Source: Zygophlyctis sp. KS116 (Eukaryota > Chytridiomycota). From it: a DNA stretch of 64,000 nt. The notes under the pieces are model-generated. The model had not been told where the DNA came from. It ran no database searches and was given only the letters and a program-made list of their open reading frames with translations. The translations under genes were made by a program, and so were the position numbers. This document shows, in pieces, positions 48,401 through 62,829 of this stretch (positions are counted from its first letter, which is position 1; each line of letters starts with the position of its first letter). The DNA lies in assembly GCA_054661495.1 (NCBI GenBank), contig BAAFSQ010000002.1, positions 1 through 64,000 of the forward strand, in the 5' to 3' direction.

Positions 48401-51400
48401 AAGCTACCTATGTATCATTTCATGGACTTTCTCTAAAGACAAGGTATTTTCGCTTAAATCAAGCAATAAGATACCCGTTATTTCATGAAACGTCCGCTCG
48501 AATTCCCCATGCGATTTCGCGGATTTAAGGCGATCCAGCGTATTAGCAATGTAAGAGGAATAAACGTCTTCAAAGTTTTCCTTTTGTTGAAATTCATCAA
48601 AAGGCATCTTCGCAATTGAGCGATAATCTATTATAAGTCAACAAACTGTACGTACCGACGAGGAATTCCTTGACAAATCCCAACCGAACTTCATCAAGAG
48701 AAAGCTGATAAACTTTTGAAAAGCGTTCAACCGGACTGTAATGAATAAAGCTATCCACGATTAAATTTGGAGCAACAACTGTTTCCAATCCGGCATTTTG
48801 ATCGCTCCTAGAGAAATTGGAAATAAAATAGTGAGCTGCAATGCGGCAGAAATTATACCTTATTTCTGTATTGGAGTGAAAGCAAACTATAATTAGATTA
48901 ATTCAATATTTACGTCTGCCCAGTTTTAATAAAATATTTTGGCCATAATATGAAAGGTCAATCCCATTTCTTTTGTATTCATACAATACTCGTAGGATTC
49001 TGGTAAGATAAACTAAAGTATCAGCGTCCGAGCTATAATCTAAGATTTTTTCAATACAAAAGTCTATAAATTGTGATTCAATCAGTTTTTCTTGAACAAT
49101 ATTCCCTATATTTATTAAACAACACTTACAATTGATCACAGTGGAAATGCGATAAATTGCATTTTTCTTTTCCTCTAAAGACGAATTATCACTGAAGCAG
49201 ATTGGAATATTTTCTTTAATATATGCATGAACCTAATAATTATAATCTCTCTTGTATACATCCTTCTTTTCAAGAATATTCTCGTTATTTGTTTCATCTG
49301 AAATGGCTAGTCTGGAAATCATCCCTGCTGGAATCAAAAAACAATCCGCCAAGTCTTGATTAGTTGTCGAATCTTCGCTATCAACTATTTTGAGAGTTCG
49401 TAGCTCTTCAATTGCACGCTGCCTTAATCTATGTTGTAAAAACAAATTGCGAATATATATACCGGGAGTTTCGGGAAAGAAGAACAGTGATCCAAAAAAT
49501 AACCTTTTCATTGACCGTCATAGATTGGCTGATTTTTGAGTAAGCCGAGTCGAATAACTGACCCGGATCACTAGCGATCATCCATGGCATAAGTTGCTTA
49601 ACCAAATCCAAATCATTGGTTTTGCTAAAGAAATGACCCAATATTTTATATGTCGTATTTTTGATCTAAAGATTTAATTGAAAGCGAATTGTTACGTTAT
49701 CTTGCTGATCAAATAGCCCCTTTTCTACTAAAAAAGTAAGCAGGCTGAAATCTTCAACAAATGCCATTGCAATCAAATATGAATCCATGTAATAATGAAT
49801 TAGGCGCTGATATGCTTCAAATCTTATCCATGGCTGAAAATGTGACAAAAAGTAAAAGTAGGAATCTCGTATAAATTCCACGTCTTCTGTTTTCAGAAGA
49901 AATGTTAGAAATGAGCCAGGCAAAGAATGAGAATAAGCAGTATCTAAAAGAGCGTCAATCGCAGTTAAAATAGAAGTCTTTGAAACCTAAGTTTACCAAT
50001 TCTCCAAATTACCTCAACAACCGAAGCGAGACAGCTCAAAGTTCTGAGGGCAAAATATAGTAACTCCTCTTTGATTTGTAATAAATATGAATCGGTAGCG
50101 TCTACTTTTTCAAAAGATCCAAAAGCATCCGATATATGACAAAAATAGAATAAAACAAGATTTTCCGAGTATGATTGTGAAACTCCATCAGAATCGCGAG
50201 AGAGTTTGTTTATAACATATTCAATGTGTAACTTTAAAAAAGGCAGAGCGCCGTATAATATTCGAAGTAGCAGTGGGATCAAGTCGATATATTTCATCAT
50301 ACCAATCAACTTGATAAAGATTTCATGTGCAGCAAAAGGTAAAGAAATAGAATAATCCACTGAAGTCGTAGAGTCCACATTTTCCGGACCAGGTGCATTT
50401 AAAGAAGTATTGGGAGTGTTATTCACTGGAGTAGCTGAATAAAGAGGAGAAATAATATCTGCCGACTTTCGAAAGAGCTTCGACCATTCCATAATCAATG
50501 TTTCCAGATATTCCAGATTTTGATAAAGCCTTGGATCACTCTCAGAGTCCAGCCCATTCATAATTGACTAAGGTTAGTGATGTAAATATTACACGAAAAA
50601 GTTGTGATCTTTGCAAGAATATGTTTGATCCAACATCTATAGAAAGAATGTCAAAAAGTCTACCCTCTTCATTCACATCTACGGTAGGAGAATTGACAAT
50701 TGAACAAAAATGCGAAACAATATCTTCATCGATTGGACTCAAATAGACATGTTCAAATGAAATAAAAGAATTGGGAACATAAGGAGGCCCTTGATAATCA
50801 GTTGCTTAAAATTAGAAATTAAGAAATCACCTTGAGGCTTTTTACGAATTCTTTCTGGTGATCTTCGTATATGAATATTATGAGGACTAGAAATTGTTCT
50901 AAAACTTGTTCTAGTTTCGTCTTCGCGAAAAATTGGTGAAGATGTCCTATGTATAATTGAATCCGTCATTTTAATTGATTTCTGCCCCGTTCCTTCTCTT
51001 TTTAAATGTGATTGATTTTGTACTTCTTGTCCGATATTGATATTACCATAATGAATATTTTCATCAGGAGTAATTAAAATCTGAATCAGTTCATTCACCA
51101 ATCCACGAATATGTACAGTAATAGCCTTTTTTTCTATATTCCTTAATAATCGTATTCCTCCTTCTTCCAAAATACGCTTCTTCCCATATGATTTCTTGCG
51201 CATTAAAATATAATTAATACCGTTGCTATTTCTTTCAGAAGTCTAAGAACATTATCCCATTTACTCTGATATTCCACTCCTTCCTGAGTAAGCCATGATA
51301 TTAGATTTTCCACCAAACGATGTTCGTGACTCAACTGTACTTTCCATTAATAAATGCATTATTACCAACGTTTAGAATACCGGTTTTAAGTTTAAATTCA

Positions 51401-51528
51401 ATAGTCCGCAATGCTCTATTCCTAACTTCCTCCAATGAATGGTTGAGTTTATCAACAATACTTGAATTCATGACGGAGATTATACTTGTAATAAATCGTG
51501 AAATATCCAGCCATTGATGGATCGGCAT
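45404..51528 (-). CDS. RTTN: Rotatin-like centriolar armadillo protein
   Basis: This is a 6.1-kb multi-exon gene for a very large helical-repeat protein. The N-terminus (SSIVDKLNHSLEEVRNRALRTIE) matches the conserved rotatin/Ana3 armadillo start. The C-terminal part (VNITFTADGQSCIIRISG, then LVWILVYDCEKAKVCIKR) matches the conserved rotatin C-terminus, both by pattern recall. The middle (46054-50700) is a chain of hydrophobic helices without catalytic motifs. Rotatin acts in centriole elongation and basal-body structure. Introns are tiny (20-27 nt); I did not settle all of them. The stop is TAA at 45404-45406. Confidence 0.85.
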
Positions 51529-51581
51529 GAAATAGCATTAGTATCGTTCGGATTGCATTGATAAGCACTTTCCGATCATAC

Positions 51582-53216
51582 ATGCCACATCATTTTCGTT
51601 TAATCGGAAGTATTATCAGTTACTCTACGGAATTAATGAAACAGGCAGCACAACATAAATCTCCAGAAAATGCATTTCATGACCTGTCTGCATTCTCTTC
51701 TCACTTTCGGCAAAAGATAATTAAAGAGTTTGATCTGCTGGATAGTGTCTCAGATTTTGGGAATATCTCCCAACCGATATTCAATACAAAGGATTTTGCA
51801 GGTATTTATTAAAAGTCATAATCAATAGATCCTAAGCTACGCTCAAAAATGATGCTGGATAATCCTTTTCAATTGATAAAGTTTCATCAGTATCAACGGA
51901 GTGGAAACGCTGCCATTGATAAACGATTCACCCGGACGCGAAACATTCACTCGTTGCCGATTGGCGTATGGGCAGGCACTATAGTAAATCATCATGTATT
52001 TCAATGGATTCTTCAAGGACTAATATTTATTAATATGATACTCTTGGCAGTTGATGCAGAGTTAATATTACAAAAAGGAGGGAAAAACACTGTATTTCTT
52101 GATTTCATGAAAATATTTAATGCATTGATAATCATACTCTTATGGACAGAATTTATACTTAGGCTATTGGATAATCCATCATTTTTTAGGAAAAATGGAT
52201 TTATTATGACTGAATCTCTAATTACAATTATTAGCACATTTCCAGAAATTGCAGAATATTTTGGCACTAATAATTGGTTTAGAGCAATTAGGCTCTTGAA
52301 ATTGTTCAAGTTGGTGATACAATCATCATCAATGCGATTAATAATTTTAACCATTCTAAGAGCGTTCAAGGTAAATCATTGTTTAATAAGTCTAGTCAAT
52401 GTCGTATATAATGACCTTTGTTTTTATTGTATTTTATGTTTATGGTAATTATACTTACTTTAAAATTCAAGGGATTGTAATGGTTAATCTTTTTGAAGAT
52501 TATACAAAGAGTAGAATGGTGATAAATTACCGTGATTATGTAAGTTTAAAAGTTTTAAGATCTAGTTTGATACATTTTTACATTCAATATTATCCTTGTT
52601 TCAATTAATTACCCTTGATACTTGGGATCATATTAATAGAGATGTACTCAAAGTTACAGATCCTATATGGACACAAATAGTAATCATTTCTTGGGTTTGG
52701 TTGGGCTGTTTTATTTTTAGAGGTATATTTACTGGTGTCATTATTCAAAATTTTGATCGGATTGCTGATTCAATAAAACAAGAAAAGGCTCAACAAGAAA
52801 TGAAGGCTCAAAAAGAACGGATGCATAAACTAAAGAATAAGCTAGATCAAGAAATTAGTAAGCAACATGAAATAGCAAACTCTGTTTCAAATTTGAAAAA
52901 TACAATGGAAGGAATTTTAGCATCATCTGAAAATATTTTTGATGAATCACAAGCATCTCTTCTTTCGACTGAAGGGATGGAACGTATAATTAAAAACATC
53001 CAAAAGCTTATCAAAGAATCTTATGGAACATCAACATCTTGGGAGAAAAATATTGCTGAAGCCATGAAATCTCTCACAGATAATCATAAAGAATCAGACT
53101 GGCCACGAGATACATTATTCAAGTACTTCCAAACTATGCAAGAGTTACAAGAGAACATGCGAGAATTTCAAGAATTGGATCGCATTGCAGCATTGATGCT
53201 TCTTGAAATGAATTAA
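51582..53216 (+). CDS. CATSPER2: CatSper2-type sperm cation channel subunit
   Basis: Five exons (51582-51801, 51829-52370, 52396-52444, 52472-52539, 52566-53216) close to 509 residues, close to the family length; introns are 25-27 nt. One six-helix ion-channel unit is present, with S1 near IFINMILLAVDAEL, S4 RAIRLLKLFKLVIQSSSMR with spaced positive charges, RAFKSMSYIMTF, and a pore LFQLITLDTWDHI with the CatSper-type TxDxW. After S6 comes a coiled coil. The C-terminus DWPRDTLFKYFQTMQELQ is the CatSper2-specific end. CatSper subunits form the alkaline-activated Ca2+ channel of flagella. The gene diverges from rotatin, with 53 bp between start codons. Confidence 0.9.
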
Positions 53217-53275
53217 TTTTTAAAGTTGTCCGAACATTGATTCCTTCTTCGCCGTTAGTTGAGGGTTATTGAACA

Positions 53276-56023
<2,748 letters not shown>

Positions 56024-56111
56024 TTTATTAACGGATCAGGGTTTTTGTAGAGTTGTTGAAATATTCGGACAAAATGTAAAAGTAGGACAGAACATTCAAT
56101 CCTCATTATAG

Positions 56112-56215
56112 GATGGGACAGCAACAAGTTAAAAGGCGCTGCTGTCACACTTTACTTCTCAGCAGCATTGCTGATTCAACAATGTCGGATGTGACGGCAT
56201 CAATCGTGGCATATG
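56112..56215 (+). pseudogene. Truncated copy of the secreted-protein family (5' end only)
   Basis: GGACAGCAACAAGTTAAAA and the following CGCTGCTGTCACACTTT recur at 57120-57160 in the second copy, and the downstream GATGTGACGGCATC matches the DVTAS end of the signal peptide in the intact copies. The frame stops soon after. It is a remnant, not a gene. Confidence 0.6.
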
Positions 56216-56341
56216 AGATAAATCCATGAGAAGTTTTCATACTCATGGATTTGGTAATCACATAAAGAAGGGTAACAGAATCAATGATATCATCATAAGA
56301 TATTCCTATAGTCAGATGAGATTACATGCCGCACGGATTTT
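56202..56341. repeat. 140-bp direct repeat, copy 1
   Basis: It matches 57781-57933 nearly base for base, differing by a short gap near the middle. It includes the sequence AATCCATGA ... TCATGGATT, whose two 9-bp arms are perfect reverse complements, and ends in ATGCCGCACGGATT, which is the start of the intact copy's coding sequence. So it covers the promoter and the first codons. Confidence 0.85.
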
Positions 56342-56838
56342 CCACAGCCACTGAACCGACCGACCGCAATCTATTATTAAAAATGATCCTTCCATCAGCA
56401 CTGCTTATGATTCTAACCTCTTATGTAGCGGATGTAACTGCCTCGACAATTCCAACTTATCAAATGATTTTCAGTTATGCACTTGCCAATGGGTCTTTGC
56501 CAGTAAGTTTGAATTATACATTTGGGGGATTTCAATCACAACTTCATCAAATAGATTCTTCTCTAACGAATCATGAGTCTGAGCTCTTGGATTACAACAA
56601 AACGATTGGTTCATCTGCTTCAAAAAGTGTTGTTCCAAACATGGTTAAAGTGAACTTTAAGAGATCATCGGATGAGAAATTTTATTCCCTTGCATCTTTT
56701 AATGCTAGTTGCGACAATGTTGTGCATCAGGAATTTTTAGGAAATGGATCTAATCTGATCTTTGGCTACGCATGCGGAATAACTCATCCGGTTTTCTCAC
56801 GACCATTTCAGCGATTTCCAATCCCAGTCCAACTTTAG
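56326..56838 (+). CDS. Lineage-specific secreted protein, intact copy 1
   Basis: Single exon, 170 residues. A start ATG at 56326 (MPHG) precedes a hydrophobic signal segment (MILPSALLMILTSYVADVTAS). Then come YQMIFSYALANG, LNYTFGGF, LLDYNKTIGSS and CDNVVHQEFL, followed by FGYACG. It has Cys pairs and several N-glycosylation sites (NYT, NKT, NGS). Related copies share these blocks, so a conserved family is likely. No known family was recognised. Confidence 0.75.
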   Translation: MPHGFSTATEPTDRNLLLKMILPSALLMILTSYVADVTASTIPTYQMIFSYALANGSLPVSLNYTFGGFQSQLHQIDSSLTNHESELLDYNKTIGSSASKSVVPNMVKVNFKRSSDEKFYSLASFNASCDNVVHQEFLGNGSNLIFGYACGITHPVFSRPFQRFPIPVQL

Positions 56839-57111
56839 GCTTTAAGGGCGCAATAGTAACAACTAACAGGGAAACTTTTGACTGTTGGCAAGTTCAAGAT
56901 TAATAAAAATTAATCTTGTGAAATGTTTTAGAGCTTTTTTGAATCCATGTTGAAAATCTTAATCCACATCCACTATAAATTGAAAAATCCATACCAGAGA
57001 ATACAATCAACCAGATCATCATACAATATTTGAGGATTTCTAGTAGGAAACTGACATGATCGGACAATAACCTGGACTAATCAGTTAAAATATATTCGGA
57101 CAAAATATAAA

Positions 57112-57666
57112 ATGGGAGAGGATGGACAGCAACAAGTTAAAATGCGCTGCTGTCACACTTTCCTTCTTAAAAAAAAGGATGATCTTCTCAGAAGCATTGC
57201 TAGTTCAACTGTTCCGGATGTGACGACATCTCCAACACCACAGATTCGACAAATATTGGATCTCAGCATTGCCAAGTCTACTAAGCCTTCCCCAATTACA
57301 GATTTTGGGACTTCAGCTCTAGCGATCATCAATTATATGCGAAATCTTCCATATGCAATGATCATCTTGCAGTTTTAGACTACAACAAAATTATTGCTAA
57401 GAGCTTATATAATGGATCAGTCCAACTCCATGGAAAAGAAAGAAATCACGAAACTGTAATTCTCATAATTTTACTGCTATTTGCGAAAATTCATTGAAGA
57501 AGGAACTTATCACTCCCCGGGGTGGTTCTGTGCAGATTTGGTATATATGCGATCGGTTCATGGAACTGCCTAAAAATCCTCAACTACTGCGAACTTCTGG
57601 GCTAATTACTATTCCTGGACCAATACCAATGTTTCCCCAAAAAGAAGCTGCTGTTGACGTCTTTTG
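57112..57666 (+). pseudogene. Secreted-protein family, frameshifted copy 2
   Basis: The pieces PQIRQILDLSIAK..TDFG, LDYNKIIAKS and NFTAICENSLKKELI followed by YICDRF match intact copy 1 in order, but lie in different frames with stops between. The start carries Lys-rich sequence instead of a clean signal peptide. At least two frameshifts are needed to align it. Confidence 0.75.
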
Positions 57667-57780
57667 ATAATGAAGATGAGGACATTGTGGATTTTTAGCC
57701 GAGAATATTAATAATGATTAATATTGATAAACTATTTTGGGCTGTTTTGAATCCAAGAGTTGTGAGTAGAGCGATTTGAA

Positions 57781-57933
57781 ATTGATCGTGGCGAATGAGA
57801 TAAATCCATGATTAGCTTTTCATACTCATGGATTTGGTAATCACATAAAGATTAGTATTATCTAGGGGAACAGAATCAATGATATCATCATAAGATATTC
57901 CTATAGTCAGATGAGATTACATGCCGCACGGAT
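57781..57933. repeat. 140-bp direct repeat, copy 2
   Basis: Second copy of the repeat at 56202-56341, 1.58 kb downstream, again ending in the first codons of an intact family member (57921). It also carries the AATCCATGA / TCATGGATT inverted repeat. The insertion of about 13 bp near the middle is the main difference. Confidence 0.85.
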
Positions 57934-58442
57934 TGCCGCAACAGATTTTAAGGAAATTAAACCAAATGATCCTCCCATCAACATTGCTAATGATTCTAAG
58001 CTCATGTATATCGTATGTGACTGCCTCCGATAAAGTAGCTTATCAATTAGTCGAGAGTAAATTCGAATCTACTGTGCAAGTGCCTATCAATATCAACTAT
58101 AAATTTGGAGAATTCATTTCTAAAAACCATGAACTAGGAGCCCCTACACAAAATGGGAATCCTTTTGTTTTAGATAAAAATGTAGGAATTGGTTATGATT
58201 CAGCAAACGACTCATCTACCACTGTCGGTGATAAAACCTGGGCAAAAGTGCACTTTAAGAGACAAAATGAAACTACATGGTATCCCTACAGAATATTTTA
58301 TGCGGATTGCGACAAACAACCACACTCTGTCACTCTTGTTAATTATAAAGAGACGATTGTAAAGTTTTTATACACTTGTGGACCGAATTCGGACAAAAGC
58401 CCTTCGCAGCCGGCCAATCCTCCAGCCCATGTGGATACTTGA
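57921..58442 (+). CDS. Lineage-specific secreted protein, intact copy 3
   Basis: Single exon, 173 residues. MPHGLPQQI precedes the signal segment MILPSTLLMILSSCISYVTAS, nearly the same as copy 1. Mature blocks: YQLVESKF, INYKFGEF, VLDKNVGIGY, VHFKRQNETTWYPY, CDKQPHSVTLV, LYTCGP. It is more diverged from copy 1 than the signal region is. Its promoter is the 140-bp repeat. The 190 bp after it hold a Cys-rich open stretch (CPCILLDQGLCLTGSC) of unknown meaning. Confidence 0.75.
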   Translation: MPHGLPQQILRKLNQMILPSTLLMILSSCISYVTASDKVAYQLVESKFESTVQVPININYKFGEFISKNHELGAPTQNGNPFVLDKNVGIGYDSANDSSTTVGDKTWAKVHFKRQNETTWYPYRIFYADCDKQPHSVTLVNYKETIVKFLYTCGPNSDKSPSQPANPPAHVDT

Positions 58443-58635
58443 TCCTTGAAAATGCATATCAGAGAAAGATTCACATATCTGGACTTTTTAAGATTAAAAA
58501 AGATTGATCTTGACGAATTTTATAGACTCAAAGAGTTCCCAAGTTTTTGTAGTAGGCTTACAACCGACGATCCATGTCCTTGTATTTTGTTAGATCAAGG
58601 CCTATGTTTAACTGGATCCTGTTAGGAAAGTGAGA

Positions 58636-58966
58636 ATGTCGTTGGTATTGAGAATCAAGAGACACATCACAACGTACTTTATAACGAGCGAGCCTTCTGA
58701 TCAAGTCCTGCAGTTGAAGAAGAAGATCATTGATCTGATCCCAGGTACAGCTATATTATTAAATAAAAGGGAAAAAGATTAATGAGATTCAATTGCAGAT
58801 ACAAAAATTAGACAAGACATTTATTGTTTTAGAAGACGATCATAAGTTGGATCAAATGGGAATACTAGATGATTCCGTGGTTTATCTCACAGTATCAGAA
58901 GATGGGAAATGGGAAACTGTAAATATTCCAGAATATGCTCCAATAGAGGAAGAAGTACCCAAATAA
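58636..58966 (+). CDS. ELOB: Elongin B
   Basis: Two exons (58636-58744, 58770-58966; 25-nt intron). The protein is ubiquitin-like: LRIKRHITTYFITSEPSDQV followed by LKKKI is the N-terminal hairpin/helix of elongin B (compare RRHKTTIFT), then FIVLEDDHKLDQMGILDDS. The end is an acidic tail (YAPIEEEVPK). Elongin B pairs with elongin C in cullin-RING ligases and elongin. The stop is 2 bp from the MKS1 stop. Confidence 0.9.
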
Positions 58967-58968
58967 TA

Positions 58969-60442
58969 TTATTCATTTGTCTTTAATGCTTTAAGTCTTG
59001 CTTTTGCACGACTTAGCGCAGTAGATAAAACTGCTAAACTAACATTTCCAAGATCACTTTGATCGGATTTTGTAGAGTATGATTCAGTGGATAAGATTAC
59101 ATTCCATTTTATAGATAGCGATCCACTAGTTTCGGTTAAGAAGCCATATCTGTTGATCCTTTGTGAATTTTCTAATTGATTCAAGTCCAATAGTCTGGAT
59201 CCACCTAAAAAGTAGTTTGATAAAGTATTTTCTCGTGTCTCTACCGGTTTCCATGTATAAACCTGAAGAGTTTGGCATCCAGACGATCTGGGAAACGGAA
59301 TTATGGCGTATCCTTGTATTCTATGTCTATTCCAATAATCATGCGAGTAAATCACGACATTCAAGATTGGCCATGATGGAGGTGAAAGAGTATCTTTACA
59401 AATTAGAGTAAGATCTAGAGGATGCGACCAATAACATTTGCCTGATTTTACTATAGAAGAGATTGAAGTTCCAGACAAACTGTCACTACAGTCTCCAATT
59501 TCCATTTCCCAATGTTCTGGAAGTTTGATCTCATATTTAAGGTAAAGAGGAGACTCTTCAAATCCTGTTCCAGACACTATTTCACCAAAAATACGCATTC
59601 TTAAAGAGAATAGTGGTGGATTTTCAAAATTTAGAGTATTAATAGATGAATTTGATGCCTGCCTATACTTTTATATAAATTCAAAATACCTCGAATAAAA
59701 TTCAGTATATATTTTCTCTTCCTTTTCTTCATCTACAGTATTCAGAGGTTCAGAAATATTTTCTATCCATAGTTTCCATGTTACATTATTTAAGTCAATT
59801 TTATGAGGAATATTTTTAATTGTTGTTACATCTGGCTATCAGGATTAGTAAAATTGTGATTACATTTAATGATAAGAGTCCATTTTGGTACAATCTAAGA
59901 CTAAAAATGACTTTATCCTGGATCTTTTCTTGTTTCTTATCTGTCTGATTAATTACTTCTTTAGACTCTGATTTCAGTGAAGCGACAACATTCATTTGAG
60001 AAAATGCAGACTCTAATGGTCTTAGATGAGCATCCCAATATCCGATTGTTGAATCGTGACTCAAAGAGACTTTATTGTTATCTCTCTTTACCATTATATC
60101 ATCCTTTAAAGATTTGGACCTTGATTTGGTTACTAATTCAGCCAAACGAGTCACTTTTCCTGGTAAATCCAGTATATTATCAACATTTCCTGCATCATCA
60201 TGATCCAAATTTGTCGTAAGCAAAATCGATCCTTCCGTTTACAATTTATTCAAATTACCTGTTCTATTAATCAGAAACCGTCAGCGAGAATAAATTAATT
60301 TAAAGTACATTGTACCTTATTCATACCCGTTTACTACCTCTTGCCATTTAAATATAATTTCAGACCTTGCATTCTCATGCTCGACTATAATCCTAAATTT
60401 CAACCTTTCTATCCCATCAATAGTTTTGTATAATCTAGACAT
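58969..60442 (-). CDS. MKS1: MKS1 (B9-domain, ciliary transition zone)
   Basis: The C-terminal 200 residues form a B9 domain: RIFGEIVSGTGFEESPLYLKYE, HPLDLTLICKD, VVIYSHDYWNRHRIQGYAIIP, CQTLQVYTWKPVE, FLGGSRLLDLNQLE, INRYGFLTETSGSLSIKWNVI. FEESPLYLKYEI and the VEGY-like block are the MKS1 pattern. The N-terminus starts at 60442 (MSRLYKTIDGIERLKFRIIV), with several short introns. MKS1 builds the transition-zone gate of cilia with other MKS/B9 proteins. Its presence indicates a flagellated stage. Confidence 0.92.
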
Positions 60443-60773
60443 TTTAAGTGACTTGAAACACGGTCTTGGACGCGCGGCCGCTCCTGATCTCTTTCAGTCT
60501 CTGATCGAATCGGTCTTTTTTGTGCTCGTGCGCTCAGCTCCACTTGAAAGCATTGTTTAAGAATTCTCATCTCCTAGTAATCATCTCCTACATCTGATCT
60601 ATCGATTGGGTATATATTATAAAATTTTCAAATTCTGGTTTATCAAGAGTAATTAGCTATTTACTTATTTACAGTTTGCTATTAAAGTCGAATTGTTTGG
60701 GATGAATTTAAAGATAAATTTTTAAAATTTAACGGCGGGAGAGACTAGAAAATAAGTGCAATAATTTCTTATA
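60443..60773. other. Divergent intergenic region, MKS1 / antiporter (331 bp)
   Basis: A G+C-rich stretch lies at about 60466-60545 (ACGCGCGGCCGC), followed by A/T-rich sequence to the ATG at 60774. It should hold the promoters of both genes. No gene, tRNA or strong repeat was found. Confidence 0.5.
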
Positions 60774-62662
60774 ATGTCAATGCGATCACTTTTAACTGGA
60801 ATCGTTGTGGGGATATGTTTCTCTTTTATCGTTGGGATTTTTATTCTTCCATCTGCTCAATGGCAGGGCATACCGATAATAATTCCTCAAAATATTGGGA
60901 ATGATCATCCTCAATTGGCCCCTTTTCTGACTAAAGACGGGACCAAATTTATTCAGAGTCTAAAGAAACTAAAGCTACAGAATCCAAATAAAACTCTAGA
61001 GATTGATCAGAATATTGCAAATGCTAATTTATTCTTCAATAGTGTTAAAAAGTCTGTGTCACTTTTCAATTCGCTTGATCCGTCAGAGCCAAATATGACT
61101 GGGATCATTGATAACTTTCAGAAAATGATTGTTGAAATGAAATCTAATTCAAACAAGATTGCGGATCTGAAAAAGTTGGGAAGTTCAAAGAATCAAACCA
61201 TATCAAATAGTTTTGTTGGTAAAGTTATAAATGATATTTCAAATTCTGCTGATGATCTTGAAAGTAGTATGAATGGGCAAGCATTTGAAAAGGCTGTCAA
61301 TGAAACATTGGAAGTTAAAACAGTTATCACAGTAGATAGAAAATCTAAAAATGGGAATAGTATCATGCATCTCGTGGACTCGGAAGAAAATGAATACACT
61401 CTAACAAAAGCGGCTGATATAACTGCACACTACAATGATGACGGACTACTGAATGATTTTCTAATTATTCTCTTGTTAACTCTAATGGGATCATATGCTT
61501 TAGGTGCTATAGGTCTTCCTGCTTTCTTGGGGCAGTTATTTATAGGTGCAATGTTGGGCTCAAATAGTTTGATAGAATCGATTATTCCTTTAGATACAAT
61601 TGCAAGAGGTTTTGGTACAATGTTTATAATGTTTTCATTGTAAGTTTTGTCAAATTAATGAAAAGAGGACTAGAATTCAATCTTGATAAAATTAAAAAAG
61701 TCTGGATTGTAAGTGTCAGTACTGCTTTATTGATTTTTATCATCTCTATTCTTTGTTGTATAATTACAGGATATTTTTTTCATGCTGCATTGAAAGAATC
61801 TATCCTGGTAGGATGCTGTATATCTCTAAGCTCTACTCTTGTTGCATTAAATCTTGTAAAAGATTGTGAGATGGATAGACCTTATGCCCGTTACATGTTG
61901 GGAATTTTAGTGATTCAAGATCTTTTGCTTGGTTTTATTCTTGGTATGATTCCTGTTCTTTCATCATCATCAAGCGAAGCACCTTTGGCAACTTTAAGAA
62001 TTATAGGATCTCTTATAATTTTTGTGATTCTCACTCTTATACTTTATAAGTTATTGATTAGAAACTTATTGAATTTAACCTCTAAAAATTCTCATGAATC
62101 ATATCTTTGCGTATCTCTTGGATTTTGTATTTCAGCTCTCTTATTAGCAGAATATTTGGACATTTCAGGTGAATTTGCTTGTTTTATTGCTGGAGTTGTG
62201 ATTGCATCTGATGAATCTCATAGTGAAAGAACTTTAAGTCTGATTGAACCTCTGAAAATCTTCTTTTCTTCCCTATTTTTTGCTAGCATTGGACTATTTA
62301 TCTATCCAACATTTTTAATGCACCACTTAGTGGTATTAGGATTATTTGCATTTATTGTTGTATTTCTCAAAGTCGTTGTAGGTTACCTTTTACTTCAATG
62401 CTTCAAAGTAAAGAATCTTAAAACTCTTAAGATATCAATCGGATTATCTCAAATTTCTGAATTCAGTCTGATTCTTTCTTCACGAGCAAAAAATGCAAAT
62501 ATTATTGGACGGGAAACATATTATGCTCTTCTTGGTATCACTATACTAACTCTATTAACTACTCCTATTCTATGGTTTATTGCTAACAAAATGGAGTCTG
62601 TAGCCCCTCTATCAGATGAAAACGATCAGGACTATGAATCACTGGAAAATAAGCAGAGTTAA
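60774..62662 (+). CDS. KEA/TMCO3-type cation:proton antiporter (CPA2)
   Basis: Two exons (60774-61639, 61666-62662; 26-nt intron) encode 620 residues. An N-terminal hydrophobic segment is followed by a lumenal domain of about 200 residues with coiled stretches and N-glycosylation sites. Then come about a dozen helices of the Na/H exchanger fold: GLPAFLGQLFIGAMLGS, FIMFSLGLEFNLDKIKKVW, LSSTLVALNLV, GEFACFIAGVVIASDESHSERT and ISEFSLILSSRAKNANII. The overall layout resembles TMCO3 and plant KEA4-6. It is likely a K+/H+ exchanger of the secretory system. Confidence 0.88.
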
Positions 62663-62740
62663 ATGATGATTCATCGTAAAAGGTACTTTTGTCTCTCTAT
62701 GATAATTCATTGTAAACGGTACTTTTGTCCTTTTATGATG
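62663..62740. repeat. Two-and-a-half copies of a 36-bp direct repeat
   Basis: The unit begins ATGATGATTCATCGTAAAA and ends in GGTACTTTTGTC; it recurs at 62699 and a third partial copy starts at about 62734. Copies differ by single bases. It sits 3' of the antiporter stop, upstream of a secreted-protein copy. Confidence 0.75.
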
Positions 62741-62829
62741 ATCTCATCGGACTAGCTATGAATCGTCACGTCTGAGAATGGGACATACTAAAGGTCTGTC
62801 CCACTTTCCTTGTTAAAATAAAAATAATA

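Noticed and set aside
60466-60545. G+C-rich stretch as a possible RNA gene
   Set aside because: No tRNA or snRNA fold or box elements were visible; kept only as intergenic sequence.
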